DNA of 64,000 bases from an uncultured Chloroflexus sp. (GCF_937129525.1 NZ_CAKZNK010000096.1:21700-85699), one strand, 5' to 3'. Counted from the first letter of the stretch, positions 27,231-37,047 are shown. Notes: generated by a model from the letters alone, not told the origin. A program made the numbers and translations.

Positions 27231-28583
27231 ATGAATCTTGAAAGTCTATACCACGACCGGCGCGAGGCGGCGCTGGCCGATTTCAATCGAGCAATTGCGA
27301 TTGATGAAGCCTATGCGTGGGCTTACTTTCAGCGTGGTCAGGTATTGCGTGAATTGGGGCGAATGGAGGAAGCTCTGGCTGATTTGACCCGCGCTTGCGA
27401 ACTGGAACCGGAAGACGCTGCCTATCACGCCGAGCGTGGTGAGACATTGCGCATGCTACGCCGTTACGAAGAGGCGTTGGCCGCTTTCTCGCGCGCAATC
27501 ACGCTACGACCCGAATATCCCTGGGCGCTTGGCAGTCGCGGGCAGGTGTGGCGCGCGCTGCGACGCCATCACGAAGCGCTGTCCGATTTCGATGCCGCAT
27601 TAGAGTTCAACCCCACGCTGGCGTGGGTGCATGCCGAACGTGGCGAGACCCTGCGCGCGCTCCGGCGCTATCCCGAGGCGATTGAGGCATTCAGTCATGC
27701 GCTGGCCATCGATCCCGATTATGTCTGGGCGCGGGGACATCGCGGCATTACCTATCGTGAAATGCAGGACTATCCGGCAGCGATTGCCGATTTCGACGCT
27801 GCCATTGCTTTGCAAAATAATATGCCATGGCTCTACGCCGAGCGTGGCGAGGCGCGTCGCCTCGCCGATGATTATGATGGCGCCCTCGCCGACTTGTCGC
27901 GCGCGATTGAACTTGATCCCGAATATGCCTGGGCTTTTGGCAGCCGCGGCGCCACGTTCCGCGCTATCGGTGACGTTGAGGCAGCATTGGCCGATTTCAA
28001 CCGGGCGCTCGAACTCGATCCCGATTATACGTGGGTCTACATGCAGCGCGGTCTCTTGCATCGCAACGCTGACCGAACCGATGAAGCGCTGGCTGATTTT
28101 AGCCGCGTGCTTGAACTAGATCCCAATCACGTGAGCGCGCTCGCAGAGCGCGGCGAACTCTGGCGGTTGCGCCGTCGTTACAACGAAGCATTAGCTGACT
28201 TCAATCGCGCGCTCGAGTTGCAACCGGATCATGCGTGGGTGTTGGGTAGTCGCGGGCAGGTCTATCGAGTGCTGAGCCGCTATGAAGAGGCGTTAGCCGA
28301 TTTCAATCGCGCGCTTGCGCTCAAGCCCGATGTGGTCTGGATGCTGGCCGAGCGTGGCGAAACACTCCGCCTGCTGCGGCGCTATAACGAGGCCATCGAA
28401 GATTTCAACCGGGCGCTCGAGCTCAGTCCTGACGACTCGTGGATCCTCAGCCGGCGCGGCGCTACCTATCAGGCGCTCAAAATCTACGAAGAGGCATTTA
28501 TCGACCTGACCCGCGCAGTTGAGATCGATCCCAACAATGCCTGGGCCTGGGCGCAGCGTGGTTCGCTCTTTCGTCAGATGTGA
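27231..28583 (+). CDS. TPR solenoid protein (13 repeats)
   Basis: 450 residues made almost wholly of 34-residue TPR units, about 13 in number, preceded by a strong GGGGGAAGGCGG site. The repeats alternate between an AERGE and a GSRG type at the start of helix A (for example YHAERGETLR then ALGSRGQVWR), giving a 68-residue super-period. No signal peptide, membrane helix or enzymatic domain. TPR solenoids serve as protein-binding scaffolds in the cytoplasm; the partner is unknown. The glycosyltransferase gene follows after a hairpin. Confidence 0.88.
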   Translation: MNLESLYHDRREAALADFNRAIAIDEAYAWAYFQRGQVLRELGRMEEALADLTRACELEPEDAAYHAERGETLRMLRRYEEALAAFSRAITLRPEYPWALGSRGQVWRALRRHHEALSDFDAALEFNPTLAWVHAERGETLRALRRYPEAIEAFSHALAIDPDYVWARGHRGITYREMQDYPAAIADFDAAIALQNNMPWLYAERGEARRLADDYDGALADLSRAIELDPEYAWAFGSRGATFRAIGDVEAALADFNRALELDPDYTWVYMQRGLLHRNADRTDEALADFSRVLELDPNHVSALAERGELWRLRRRYNEALADFNRALELQPDHAWVLGSRGQVYRVLSRYEEALADFNRALALKPDVVWMLAERGETLRLLRRYNEAIEDFNRALELSPDDSWILSRRGATYQALKIYEEAFIDLTRAVEIDPNNAWAWAQRGSLFRQM

Positions 28584-28708
28584 CTATGGGCGAGTCATGA
28601 TCGGCGCGCAAGCGCGCCGGTCAGTCAATAGTGTCTTCTATGCTGCCGCACAGTGTCCTGGAATTGCCGGTACATCAACCGGTGTCACACAGACCCGTAT
28701 GGTTCCTG

Positions 28709-28738
28709 CTCACCCACTTTCAACTTGAAAGTGGTGAG
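28709..28738 (+). terminator. Hairpin after the TPR gene
   Basis: CTCACCCACTTTCAA and TTGAAAGTGGTGAG pair over 14 bp with one bulged C and a tiny loop. It lies in the 254-bp space between the TPR gene and the glycosyltransferase; no other feature was seen there. Confidence 0.45.
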
Positions 28739-28837
28739 TTGGCGCATGAGTCAGGCCATCTCCTCGCTACTCTGGCTCTATTTTGTGGTATCATCGCTTG
28801 CGCCTGATCATCTTCAGCGAGGGAGGATCGCGCGGCA

Positions 28838-30106
28838 ATGACCATCAATTATTCAGATTACTCGCGCCCGATACGGGTGGCGATGCTGGCGCGCGCCGTC
28901 TTCCCCTTGCATGGCTACGGCGGGATCGAGCGTCACGTCTATCATCTCACCAAGTACCTGACTCGATTGGGAGTGGAAGTGACACTCTATGTACAAACCC
29001 CGCCGGCGAATGCGGAACAACGTGATCTTCGTCCACGCGCTATTGAGACGTTGCGTTACGACTATACCTCACCGTTTTTGCCGCCAAATGGCGTGATCGG
29101 ACGCCAGATCAACTTTCCGATCTATAGCTGGCGGATTGGGCGGCAGGCGGTGCAGCGCGCGCTCAACGGCGACTTTGATATTGTGCATACTCAGGGGTTG
29201 TGCGCCTTCGGATACGCTCTTGCCCGCCAACGTGACGCGCGTTTGCGCGTGATTCCCTTCATAGCCAATCCGCATGGGATGGAAGAATTCCGCACCCCTG
29301 ACCGGCGCAAGTGGCTGGCATATGCCCCATTTCGCCAGCTTTACGCCTATGGCCATCGCCAGGCAGACCGGGTCATTGCAACCGATGCCTGCACCAAAGA
29401 TGATCTCCCCCGCTATCTTGGCGTTGATCCGGCCAGGGTTGTGGTCATTCCCTCGGCGATTGATGTGGACGAATGTTTGTCACAGGTGCGGAGCGATTTG
29501 CGGACGGCGCTGCGGTTTCGGCTTGGCCTGACCAGAGGTGGGCCGATCTTGCTCAGTGTAGGCCGGTTAGAGCCAAACAAGGGTTTCGACATCTTGATCG
29601 CAGCCCTTGCGCGCTTGCGTGACGAGTTGCCGGCCAACTGGCGCTGGTTGCTGGTCGGCAGCGGTTCGGCCCGCGCGGCGCTTGAGCAGCAAGCCCGCGA
29701 TGCCGGATTGGGCGAGCATGCGCTCTTCGTGGGTCGTTTAAGTGACGAAGAGCTGCACAGTCTCTACGAAGAGATCGATCTCTTTGTCCATCCAACGCGG
29801 TACGAAGGCAGCTCTCTGGTAACGCTTGAAGCGATGATCCATCGCCGACCGGTGGTAGCCAGCGCGATTGGCGGCATTCCCGATAAGGTGTTTCCCGGGC
29901 GCAACGGGTTGCTGGCGCAACCGGGTGATGTTGACGATCTCACTGCGCAACTGCGCGCTGCGTTTGCTGCGCGTGATCAGTGGTCGGGTTGGGGAGCGGA
30001 GGGCGAGCGGATCGCGCGCGCGACTTTTGATTGGCCGGTTGTGGCCCAGCAAACGCTCGACCTCTACCGCGAACTTCTTGCAGCTACGACCTTGCCCTCC
30101 AGTTGA
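28838..30106 (+). CDS. GT4 family glycosyltransferase
   Basis: 422 residues. The N-terminal glycine loop PLHGYGGIERHVYHLTKYL, the donor-domain opening LLSVGRLEPNKGFDILI and the E-x7-E element (TRYEGSSLVTLEAMIHRRPVV) place it in GT4, close to mannosyl- or glucosyltransferases of polysaccharide or glycolipid assembly. GGGAGGA lies about 12 nt before the ATG. No dedicated pathway genes are nearby. Confidence 0.88.
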   Translation: MTINYSDYSRPIRVAMLARAVFPLHGYGGIERHVYHLTKYLTRLGVEVTLYVQTPPANAEQRDLRPRAIETLRYDYTSPFLPPNGVIGRQINFPIYSWRIGRQAVQRALNGDFDIVHTQGLCAFGYALARQRDARLRVIPFIANPHGMEEFRTPDRRKWLAYAPFRQLYAYGHRQADRVIATDACTKDDLPRYLGVDPARVVVIPSAIDVDECLSQVRSDLRTALRFRLGLTRGGPILLSVGRLEPNKGFDILIAALARLRDELPANWRWLLVGSGSARAALEQQARDAGLGEHALFVGRLSDEELHSLYEEIDLFVHPTRYEGSSLVTLEAMIHRRPVVASAIGGIPDKVFPGRNGLLAQPGDVDDLTAQLRAAFAARDQWSGWGAEGERIARATFDWPVVAQQTLDLYRELLAATTLPSS

Positions 30107-30184
30107 GTAAATTGCTGTTATGCCGGTTCTATTCTGGCATACCGTGTTGCCGATGTTTATTCCATCAACGCTCGAATGCTTTTC

Positions 30185-30214
30185 TTGATATATGGCCGAT
30201 CAGCGTGTTACAAT
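30185..30214 (+). promoter_or_regulatory. Promoter of the DICT-STAS gene
   Basis: TTGATA (30185-30190) and TACAAT (30209-30214) with an 18-nt spacer; TG at 30206-30207 also makes an extended -10. Transcription should begin near 30221. Confidence 0.65.
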
Positions 30215-30282
30215 ACTGACTATGCGTTATATCCTGGTGATTGTCTGCGAAACTTGCTTTTACCCACTTCTCAGGGAATGCA

Positions 30283-31362
30283 ATGAGCGATGTGACGGGG
30301 ACGCCGGTACCTTCTCTCTTCCAGTTAATGCGCAATCTCCTGGCGTCTGACAATCCCCCCTTCATGGCCAGCAAGGCGACGCTGGTCGATTTAAGCCATA
30401 CCCTCGAAGACTGTATCATCAACAATCGCTTACCCAGTGTCATCTTCACCGGTTTCCAGGAGAGCAGTCACTGGCGCGAAGAGACGCAACGCTACCTGGA
30501 AATGGCGCAGATTGCCAGCGCTATTTGCATCTTTGCCGGCGGTCAGCCGTCATTTCCCGACGAAAGGCACATTGCGGTAAACCTGGAGGCTGGCAATCCA
30601 TTGCGGCAAGAATGGTTTGTGCTGGTCTTGACCGAATGGTTTTGCGCCATTCTCTGCGGGTTGGATCAGCAAGAACCGGTTGATCGCGAGGCTGATCGTC
30701 GTTTCGAAACACTGCTTACCTTTCAACCGGAAGCGGTGGAAAAGGCGCTCGATGTCTTGATTCCGGTTGTCATGCGGCACCGGCCCGATCGCGCCGCCGA
30801 ACTGACTGCCGCTCGCATCCAGTTTCCGCCACGAACGCCGCATGGGCCGTACTTTTCACAAATTGTCTGCGCGGTTGTGAATCATATGCAGCGTCGCTAC
30901 GATCAGCAACGGCAACTTGTCAGCGAGCTGCGCGAACTCAACGAGCGACAGCAGTCGTTAGAAGACGAGCTAGCGCGCCTCGGCGCGCCGGTAGTGCCGC
31001 TGTTGACCGGGGTCATCCTCTTGCCACTGATCGGTAGCATCGACTCACGGCGGGCGCAGCAAATTATGGAACATCTGCTAACCGGGATTGCCGAACACAC
31101 TGCCGACGTTGCCATTATCGATATTACGGGGGTGGCAGTTGTCGATACAGCAGTGGCAAACTATCTGCTTCAGGCGATTCGCGCGGCGCGTTTGCTCGGT
31201 GCGCAGGTTATCATCACCGGCATTCGCGCTTCAGTTGCGCAAACGATGATCAACCTCGGCATCGATCTCGGGCAGGTCATCACGCGCAATACTCTGCGTG
31301 AAGGTATTGAAGCTGCCTGGCGCTGGATGGGTTACGAGTTGCGTCCGCTTGAGCAGAAATAG
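30283..31362 (+). CDS. DICT-STAS domain sensory/regulatory protein
   Basis: 359 residues from ATG 30283, which has AGGGA 5 nt upstream. The N-terminal ~140 residues resemble the DICT sensory domain (ATLVDLSHTLEDCII, IFTGFQESSHW), found with diguanylate cyclases and two-component proteins. A coiled segment (about 215-245, rich in Glu/Arg/Leu) leads to a C-terminal STAS domain like RsbR/RsbS (IIDITGVAVVDTAVANYLL). In RsbR-type proteins the residue after Asp-T/S is phosphorylated to control a stress-signalling complex; here the aligned region reads GVAVVDTAVA, keeping a Thr. Partner kinase and phosphatase genes are not adjacent. Confidence 0.75.
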   Translation: MSDVTGTPVPSLFQLMRNLLASDNPPFMASKATLVDLSHTLEDCIINNRLPSVIFTGFQESSHWREETQRYLEMAQIASAICIFAGGQPSFPDERHIAVNLEAGNPLRQEWFVLVLTEWFCAILCGLDQQEPVDREADRRFETLLTFQPEAVEKALDVLIPVVMRHRPDRAAELTAARIQFPPRTPHGPYFSQIVCAVVNHMQRRYDQQRQLVSELRELNERQQSLEDELARLGAPVVPLLTGVILLPLIGSIDSRRAQQIMEHLLTGIAEHTADVAIIDITGVAVVDTAVANYLLQAIRAARLLGAQVIITGIRASVAQTMINLGIDLGQVITRNTLREGIEAAWRWMGYELRPLEQK

Positions 31363-31571
31363 GCGCGCTGCGCGGAACGCGAGATGGAGTGAACGGTTTA
31401 GGAAATTTGCTTTTCTGCGGCATTGATCTGGTCAGGAACAGTTTGAGAAAGGTGAGATATTGTCAATCTTTGAAGTCGCTGGTTTAGGACACACCCAATC
31501 TATAGCAAAAGCATGTAATACAATTTGAGATATTTACCACGTTATCTGTTGCTTGTCCTGCTCAGATTGGT

Positions 31572-31597
31572 AGTCTCTGAAAAGCAGTCTCTGAAAA
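31572..31597. repeat. 12-bp direct repeat
   Basis: AGTCTCTGAAAA occurs at 31572-31583 and again at 31586-31597, ending at the stop of the minus-strand membrane protein gene. The rest of the 236-bp gap before it (31363-31571) shows nothing recognisable and is AT-rich. Confidence 0.6.
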
Positions 31598-31598
31598 A

Positions 31599-32171
31599 TT
31601 AAAATTGTTGATATTTCTTCGCTTCTTCCTCTATTTCTCTGTACTTCGCCCTTGCGCGCATTTCCAAAAACATCCAGGTGACCAGGAAAGTAATCACTCC
31701 TGCGCCAATAGACCACCCCGCATTTGCAACGTAAAGATAGGTGATCAGGCCGACATTGAGGGCATGGATCGTGCAGATGATGGATTGCGCTAACCCTCTG
31801 ATGCCAGACTCGTTTTTGGTTACAAACGGCGTCGGCCCATCACGCAGCGACAATGATATATGTTTTCTTATGTATGGATGTTTGCTAACAAAGTAGCGCC
31901 GTATGCGAGCCAGGGCGCGCAGATTGTAATCGACATTCTTGTCGCGCTTGATGGTGAACTGGAAGGTGCTCAGGCCCAATAGTGTTAGAAACGACAACGC
32001 GCCAATGCTGACGAGTTGAACCGTTAGCGCAGAAGCGACACTGCTTTCACTGAAGACAATGAGCGCTCCCAAAATTGCAGAAGTTATTGTGATAAAGAAA
32101 TTGAGCCGGTTTAAGCCTTCAGCCCTGATAGTTCGGATGTCTTCATTGATTTGCTCATATTCTGCCAGCAA
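31599..32171 (-). CDS. Membrane protein of unknown function, SLATT-like layout
   Basis: 190 residues beginning at a TTG; the frame stays open for about 20 codons further upstream without an ATG or GTG. Two membrane helices (about 25-45 and 50-72) follow an acidic N-terminal helix, then a basic cytoplasmic region (NLRALARIRRYFVSKHPYIRKH), two more helices (about 128-150 and 152-168) and a charged tail. This hairpin-loop-hairpin layout recalls SLATT-type membrane effectors, but I cannot assign the family. The gene is AT-richer than its surroundings, a sign of possible transfer, and is preceded by a 51-codon ORF on the same strand. Confidence 0.55.
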   Translation of the reverse strand: MLAEYEQINEDIRTIRAEGLNRLNFFITITSAILGALIVFSESSVASALTVQLVSIGALSFLTLLGLSTFQFTIKRDKNVDYNLRALARIRRYFVSKHPYIRKHISLSLRDGPTPFVTKNESGIRGLAQSIICTIHALNVGLITYLYVANAGWSIGAGVITFLVTWMFLEMRARAKYREIEEEAKKYQQF

Positions 32172-32196
32172 AAAATCAACAATTTCGAGGTTTGTC

Positions 32197-32352
32197 TCAA
32201 GGTTTTCTGAGAGATGAATCGTCGGATGTTAGCCCGCTGTTGACGTTTGCTGCCCGATTCACTGTCGCTTTCTCCCCTGCTGTGGCGCTGTTGACGTTCG
32301 CTTTAAGCGCAGTTCTTGCCAGGATGCGCCGCGCCCGTTTCGATGTCTTCAT
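32197..32352 (-). CDS. Possible small basic protein (51 residues)
   Basis: An ATG at 32352 with GAGG 8 nt upstream opens a 51-codon frame ending 25 bp before the membrane protein start on the same strand. The peptide is basic at its start (MKTSKRARRILARTALK) and holds the five-residue ANVNS twice, encoded by near-identical DNA. The opposite strand is also open here, so coding is not certain. If real, it would be co-transcribed with the membrane protein. Confidence 0.35.
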   Translation of the reverse strand: MKTSKRARRILARTALKANVNSATAGEKATVNRAANVNSGLTSDDSSLRKP

Positions 32353-32657
32353 CGTCGTTGCCTCTGCTCTGGTGAAGTAGCTAATCGTATATGCATTTAG
32401 TAATTTTTAGAGAATTGGATTTTACTCGCTATTCTAGCATGCCTGAGCTATGACCGCAAGGTGTTTTTAGGGGAGGGATTTAATTTTAGCCTGTGGAGAG
32501 TGCATGAAACGGCAGAAATCGATAGCCTTTGTTTAATAATGTATAAAACAGTAGATGCTAAAATGTTGAAAGTTCGCTTTTTGTTCGCAAACATTGTATT
32601 CGACACAATTTCTGTCGTTTATTCGTTGTTGGACACAGCTCTTTCACGGTTTCTCAT
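32353..32657. other. AT-rich intergenic stretch
   Basis: No ORF with a convincing start, no hairpin with a T-tract and no consensus promoter was found. Base composition is clearly lower in GC than the neighbouring genes. Confidence 0.5.
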
Positions 32658-33356
32658 TCATTCCGCCGATTCTTGAATTGTGGCGGAGTCATTGAATCGG
32701 TAGCCAACATACGGCTCAGTAATGATATAGCGCGGATGCGATGGGTCGGGCTCTAACTTTGTGCGCAGTCGCCGAATCACGCCTTTGACATAATCGGTTG
32801 AGTCAAGGTATTGCGGCCCCCAGACACGTTGCACGATCTGGCGCGCAGTGACAACGCCATCACGATGTGCCACCAGTTCGGCCAGTACCGCATACTCGAT
32901 TGGGGTCAGATTGACCAGCTTTCCTTCGCGCAGCACCACCCGGCGGTTGGTGTCAATGACCAGATCGGCGCAATAGATGCGCGCCTGTGTGGTCTGGCCC
33001 CGGCGCAGCACCGCCCGGATACGCGCCAGTAATTCGCTCAGCCGGAATGGTTTCACCAGGTAGTCATCGGCACCATTGTCAAGCGCGGTCACAATGTCGG
33101 CTTCGGCCCCTTTGACGCTGACTACGATGATTGGGGTGGCGCTATGCTGTCGAATTTGCTGGCAGACGGCGATGCCGTTCAGAGCCGGCATCACCAGATC
33201 GAGTAAAATCAGGTCAGGCGCATACTGCTGGAACAGGTGCAATGCAGCCTCGCCATCACTGGCGATGGCAACGTCATATCCCTGCGCGCGCAAAGCTGGC
33301 GAGATCGCGGCGACAATGCCCGGATCATCATCCACAACCAGAATACGCTGGCTCAT
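32658..33356 (-). CDS. OmpR/KdpE-type response regulator
   Basis: 232 residues from the ATG at 33356, whose bases overlap the kinase stop as ATGA. Receiver domain: acidic pair DDD near residue 9, phospho-acceptor Asp53 in LILLDLVMP, and Lys in VKPFRLSELLARI. A C-terminal winged-helix DNA-binding domain ends with RYIITEPYVGYRF, as in OmpR-family members. It would bind DNA when phosphorylated by the kinase encoded just upstream, which is frameshifted in this sequence. Confidence 0.9.
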   Translation of the reverse strand: MSQRILVVDDDPGIVAAISPALRAQGYDVAIASDGEAALHLFQQYAPDLILLDLVMPALNGIAVCQQIRQHSATPIIVVSVKGAEADIVTALDNGADDYLVKPFRLSELLARIRAVLRRGQTTQARIYCADLVIDTNRRVVLREGKLVNLTPIEYAVLAELVAHRDGVVTARQIVQRVWGPQYLDSTDYVKGVIRRLRTKLEPDPSHPRYIITEPYVGYRFNDSATIQESAE

Positions 33357-35786
33357 ACGAACGCTTCCTCCGGTAACCACCCACCTGTTCGCTCGTGGGT
33401 AAGTGGTATCGCAATTCGGAATATGCTTCCGCCTCCCGGTCGTTCATCAACCCAGATTGTGCCATTATGAGCAGTGATGATGCCATGACAAATCGCCAAC
33501 CCCAGTCCGCTGCCGCGCTGACGACCGTGGCGGTCGCGTTCGAGCCGGTAGAAACGGTCGAAGATCCGGCGCCGTTCCGCCAATGGAATCCCCGGCCCGC
33601 GATCGCTGATGCTCATGACCAGGTGGCTGTTGGTGCAGAAGGCTTCAATCGTGATCGGCCCGTCAGGCGGTCCGTACTTTTGGCCGTTTTCCAGCACATT
33701 CCACAATACCTGGCCGATCAGCATTGGATCGAGATATAACAGCGGCAGCGTCGGCGAGACCAGCGTTTCAATCCGGCAGTCTGGCCAGTGCTGGCGGAAA
33801 TTGCTCACCACATCCTCGATCAGGGTTTTCAGCTCAATCCATTCGCGGTCGATGGGCAGTGATCCCGCCTCGATGCGCGAGAGATCGAGTAATTGATCGA
33901 CGAAGCGGCTCAGGCGCGCTGTTTCGCGCGCAATGTTGCTGAGCAGGGCGCGATGTTCGCTGGCCGAGACGGCATGCTGGCGTTCCAGGAGGTCTTCGAC
34001 TGAGGCTCGAATTGCGGTTAGCGGCGAGCGCAGATCGTGCGAGACGCTGGCGAGAAACGCGCTTTTCAGATGATTGGCTTGCCGCAAAGCTTCATTCTCA
34101 TTCGCCACCCGACGCAGTCGCGCATTGCTCAGCGTCAGACCCAGTTGTTGCGCAATCGTGAGCAAGAGGGTCAAATCTTCCCCGCTGATGTGACGGTGAG
34201 CGCGACTGCCAATTAAGAGCGCGCCGGCGTTGGTAGCGTGCAGCGCTAGCGGTAACATGACCAGATCGCAAAAACCGGCCAGCGCGCGCGGCAATGTCTC
34301 GGTGGTTGTGGCGTGTTGACGGCAAAGCCAGACCGGTTGGCCGGTGGCAATGACCATTTCGACCATTGCCGTCACTTGCGCCGGTTCGATGGCCAGTGCC
34401 GGCACACTGATAACGGTATCCTGTGGTTCGTCTTTCAGCATGATGAGACCAGCGTCGAGGTGGGTGAGGGCAAGAATGCGTTGCAACACCATATCGAGTT
34501 GTCGCGCCGGATCGAGCAATCCACCCAGGAAGAGCGCCAGGGTGTTGAGCACCTCGGTCTGAGCGGCGTAGGCCTGCAAATCGGTGTACATGCGGGCATG
34601 CCGCAACATTGCCGCGCTGTGGGCCGCCAGGGTTGCGCCACACTGCTGGTCGATTGATGTCCAGGGAGTTTCCGGGAGGCGAACCATCAGAATGACGCTG
34701 CCGATGTCGGTCAGAGGAAACCCTACCAGGGTTGTCTGATGAAATGATGTAGTGATGAACGGACTCTGGCACGATCGCCAGGCTAAGATGGCCGGTTCGG
34801 TGATAGCCGCGCGCAAGATGCTCAGCGCCCGTTGACCGTTAGCGTCTGCTACTGCCCAGAAGTGGGTATATGGGCGCTCAACCGGCGTTCCTTCAACCAG
34901 CGCGACGGCGGTGGCGTCGAGCAAATGACCCATGTGTTCTACAATTACCTGCGGCGCGTGATCTGGATCGAAGATATTGCTGATCGCGCGCGTGGCGGCG
35001 GTGAGGCGCGTGAACCGATCCGGTCGCGGCGCCGGTTGTGGCGGCGCCGCTTCAACCGGGAATGGCGGTGTCCATCCGTTGAAGATACGGGGCCGAACGG
35101 GTTGTTTGACCCATTCCAGCCGGTAGCGCCGTTGCACTTCGGCGGCAGCCGCAGCCAGCACACCGGCCAGAAACGGACGCGCCAGCCGGTAGTCGCCGGT
35201 GATGTCCAGCACGCCGATCAAACGTCCATCAGCGGGATGAATTACCGGCGCAGCCGTGCAGGTAACATCTTGCCAGCCATTGCAATAGTGCTCGGCGCCG
35301 ACCAGTTGCACGACCTGCCTGGTTGTCAATGCCACGCCAATCGCAAATCGCATTGGTGCCGGCAACCGCTTCGCTCCAGTTGCTGCCCGGCAGCAATCCT
35401 TTGCGCGCCAGACGGCGGCGACAGGTCAGGTCGCCATCAACGTCAAGCAGCGTTCCTTCCGCATCACTGACTGCAATCACATATCCGACACTGCCCAGCG
35501 TGGCGCGCAAGCGTAACAACACCGGATGCGCCGCGCGCAGGAAGGGCGCATTCAGCTCGCGCAATTCGCGTAATTGATGGTCATCAGGCGCCGCAAATTG
35601 GGCCAGATTCAAATCGGCATTGACGGCCAGCTCACGGCAACGTCGCCACGATTCACGAATGATCGATCGTACCGGCGAGAGATCGACCGCATTGCAACTG
35701 AGAAATGCTTCCCGCAAAGCGGCGACCTGCCAGACCAGCGTATCCAGATCAGTCGTGGTCATCGCGCGTTGCACCGTCTCGCTCAT
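33353..35786 (-). pseudogene. Multi-GAF sensor histidine kinase split by a frameshift
   Basis: Two frames encode one protein. From 35786 the first reads an N-terminal helix region (SIIRESWRRCREL) and the front of a GAF domain up to AGTNAI. The second, ending at 33353, continues the same GAF domain with GVALTTRQVVQLVGAEHYC, then a second GAF (about residues 230-400), HisKA with SHDLRSPLTAIRA, and an HATPase with N and G boxes (NVLENGQKYG, DRGPGIP, GSGLGLAI). The join lies on two tandem copies of TGCGATT; removing one gives a continuous ~808-residue kinase. It may be a real mutation, a reversible switch or an assembly error. A TTG at 35365 could still yield a shortened kinase with all catalytic parts. 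Cognate regulator overlaps its stop. Confidence 0.85.
35339..35352. repeat. 7-bp tandem duplication causing the kinase frameshift
   Basis: AATCGCA occurs twice in direct succession on the plus strand (35339-35345, 35346-35352). One copy too many shifts the kinase frame by +1. Short exact duplications of this type arise by slippage and can revert. Confidence 0.9.
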
Positions 35787-36000
35787 AGCGCCTCCCTGCG
35801 CAAGCGATCTATTCAGGTTTTTGGGTGGATGATCAGGTTATACCACACCTTAACCGGTAGCGTCTACTGCTGCTGGCAATTTTTCACCGGTTTTTCACCG
35901 CTCGATCGGGTGAGTTTCTGCTACGATGCTGGCAACCCCATCTGCGATCAATACAACCGGCGTCGGTTATCAGGATTGTCATCGTTGACAGGAGGAGTGT

Positions 36001-37047
36001 ATGTACCGCACCGCTGATGGCCGCGAGATTTTCGTGATCGATGCTCACACCCATCTGTGGGACGCCAGTCCGGAGAATCAGCGCGGCAAGTTGGGCAAAG
36101 GCTGGATCGATTGCTTCTATGCCTACCACAAGAACCTCTCGCCGGCAGATAAGGTTTGGACACTCGAACACTACCAGCGCTACTCGGTTGAAGACATGGC
36201 GCGCGATCTCTTCGTCGAGGGCTACGTCGATATGTGCATTCTGCAATCGACCAACCTCTTCGACTTCTACCACACCGGTTTTAATCCCATCGAGCGCAAT
36301 GCGCAGTTGAAGGAGGCGTTCCCCGAGCGAGTTATTCTCAATGGCTCGTTCGATCCCCGGCACGGCGAAGATGGCCCGCTCGGCCTGAATGCCTTGCGCC
36401 GGGCAAAGGAACAATACGACATCAAAGGCGTCAAGCTCTACACTGCCGAGTGGCACAATGGCTCGCGCGGTTGGCGGTTGAACGATCCAGCGGCTTACCC
36501 CTTCTTTGAGGAGTGCGAACGACTCGGTATCACTAACATCCACATTCACAAGGGACCGACCATCTGGCCGCTTGACCGCGACTCGTTCGATGTGGCCGAT
36601 GTTGACTACGTTGCCACCGATTTTCCCGGCCTCACCTTTATCGTCGAGCACTGCGGTCTGCCACGCCTGGAAGACTTTTGCTGGATTGCCACGCAAGAGA
36701 CCAATGTTTGGGGTGGCCTGGCGGTTGCGATGCCCTTCATTCACTCACGTCCGCGCTATTTCGCCGAGATCATGGCCAATCTGCTCTACTGGCTTGGCCC
36801 TGACAAGCTGACCTTCGCCAGCGATTATGCTCTCTGGACGCCGGGCTGGCTGATCGAGAAGTTTATGGCCTTTGAACTGCCCGAAGATTTAGAGCAGGAA
36901 TTCGGGGTGAAATTAACCCTGGAAAACAAGGAGAAGATTCTCGGTCTAAACGCTGCCCGTCTCTACGGGATTGACGTTGAGGCGAAGAAAGAACAGTTAC
37001 GGGCAATGCCGGTCGTGCTCGACGGCGCTGCGCCCGCTACCGCCTGA
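36001..37047 (+). CDS. Amidohydrolase (metal-dependent, monooxygenase-cluster type)
   Basis: 348 residues of amidohydrolase-2 type TIM barrel. The metal-binding HTH (DAHTHLW) near residue 17, His residues in HIHKGPT and VEHCGLP, and the Asp in FASDYALW are in place. Relatives with this exact style occur beside soluble binuclear-iron monooxygenases (propane, phenol/acetone type) together with a DUF59 protein and a zinc alcohol dehydrogenase. Those two genes follow here 11 and 12 bp apart, so the trio is an operon. AGGAG lies 5-6 nt before the ATG. The substrate is unknown. Two copies of TTTTTCACCG lie upstream (35879-35899). Confidence 0.82.
   Translation: MYRTADGREIFVIDAHTHLWDASPENQRGKLGKGWIDCFYAYHKNLSPADKVWTLEHYQRYSVEDMARDLFVEGYVDMCILQSTNLFDFYHTGFNPIERNAQLKEAFPERVILNGSFDPRHGEDGPLGLNALRRAKEQYDIKGVKLYTAEWHNGSRGWRLNDPAAYPFFEECERLGITNIHIHKGPTIWPLDRDSFDVADVDYVATDFPGLTFIVEHCGLPRLEDFCWIATQETNVWGGLAVAMPFIHSRPRYFAEIMANLLYWLGPDKLTFASDYALWTPGWLIEKFMAFELPEDLEQEFGVKLTLENKEKILGLNAARLYGIDVEAKKEQLRAMPVVLDGAAPATA

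Noticed and set aside
32192..32380. 62-codon plus-strand ORF opposite the small basic ORF
   Set aside because: It lacks a ribosome binding site, whereas the minus-strand frame has GAGG at good spacing and a downstream partner gene.
32461..32676. 71-codon ORF in the AT-rich gap
   Set aside because: No ribosome binding site and it runs into the response regulator gene on the other strand.
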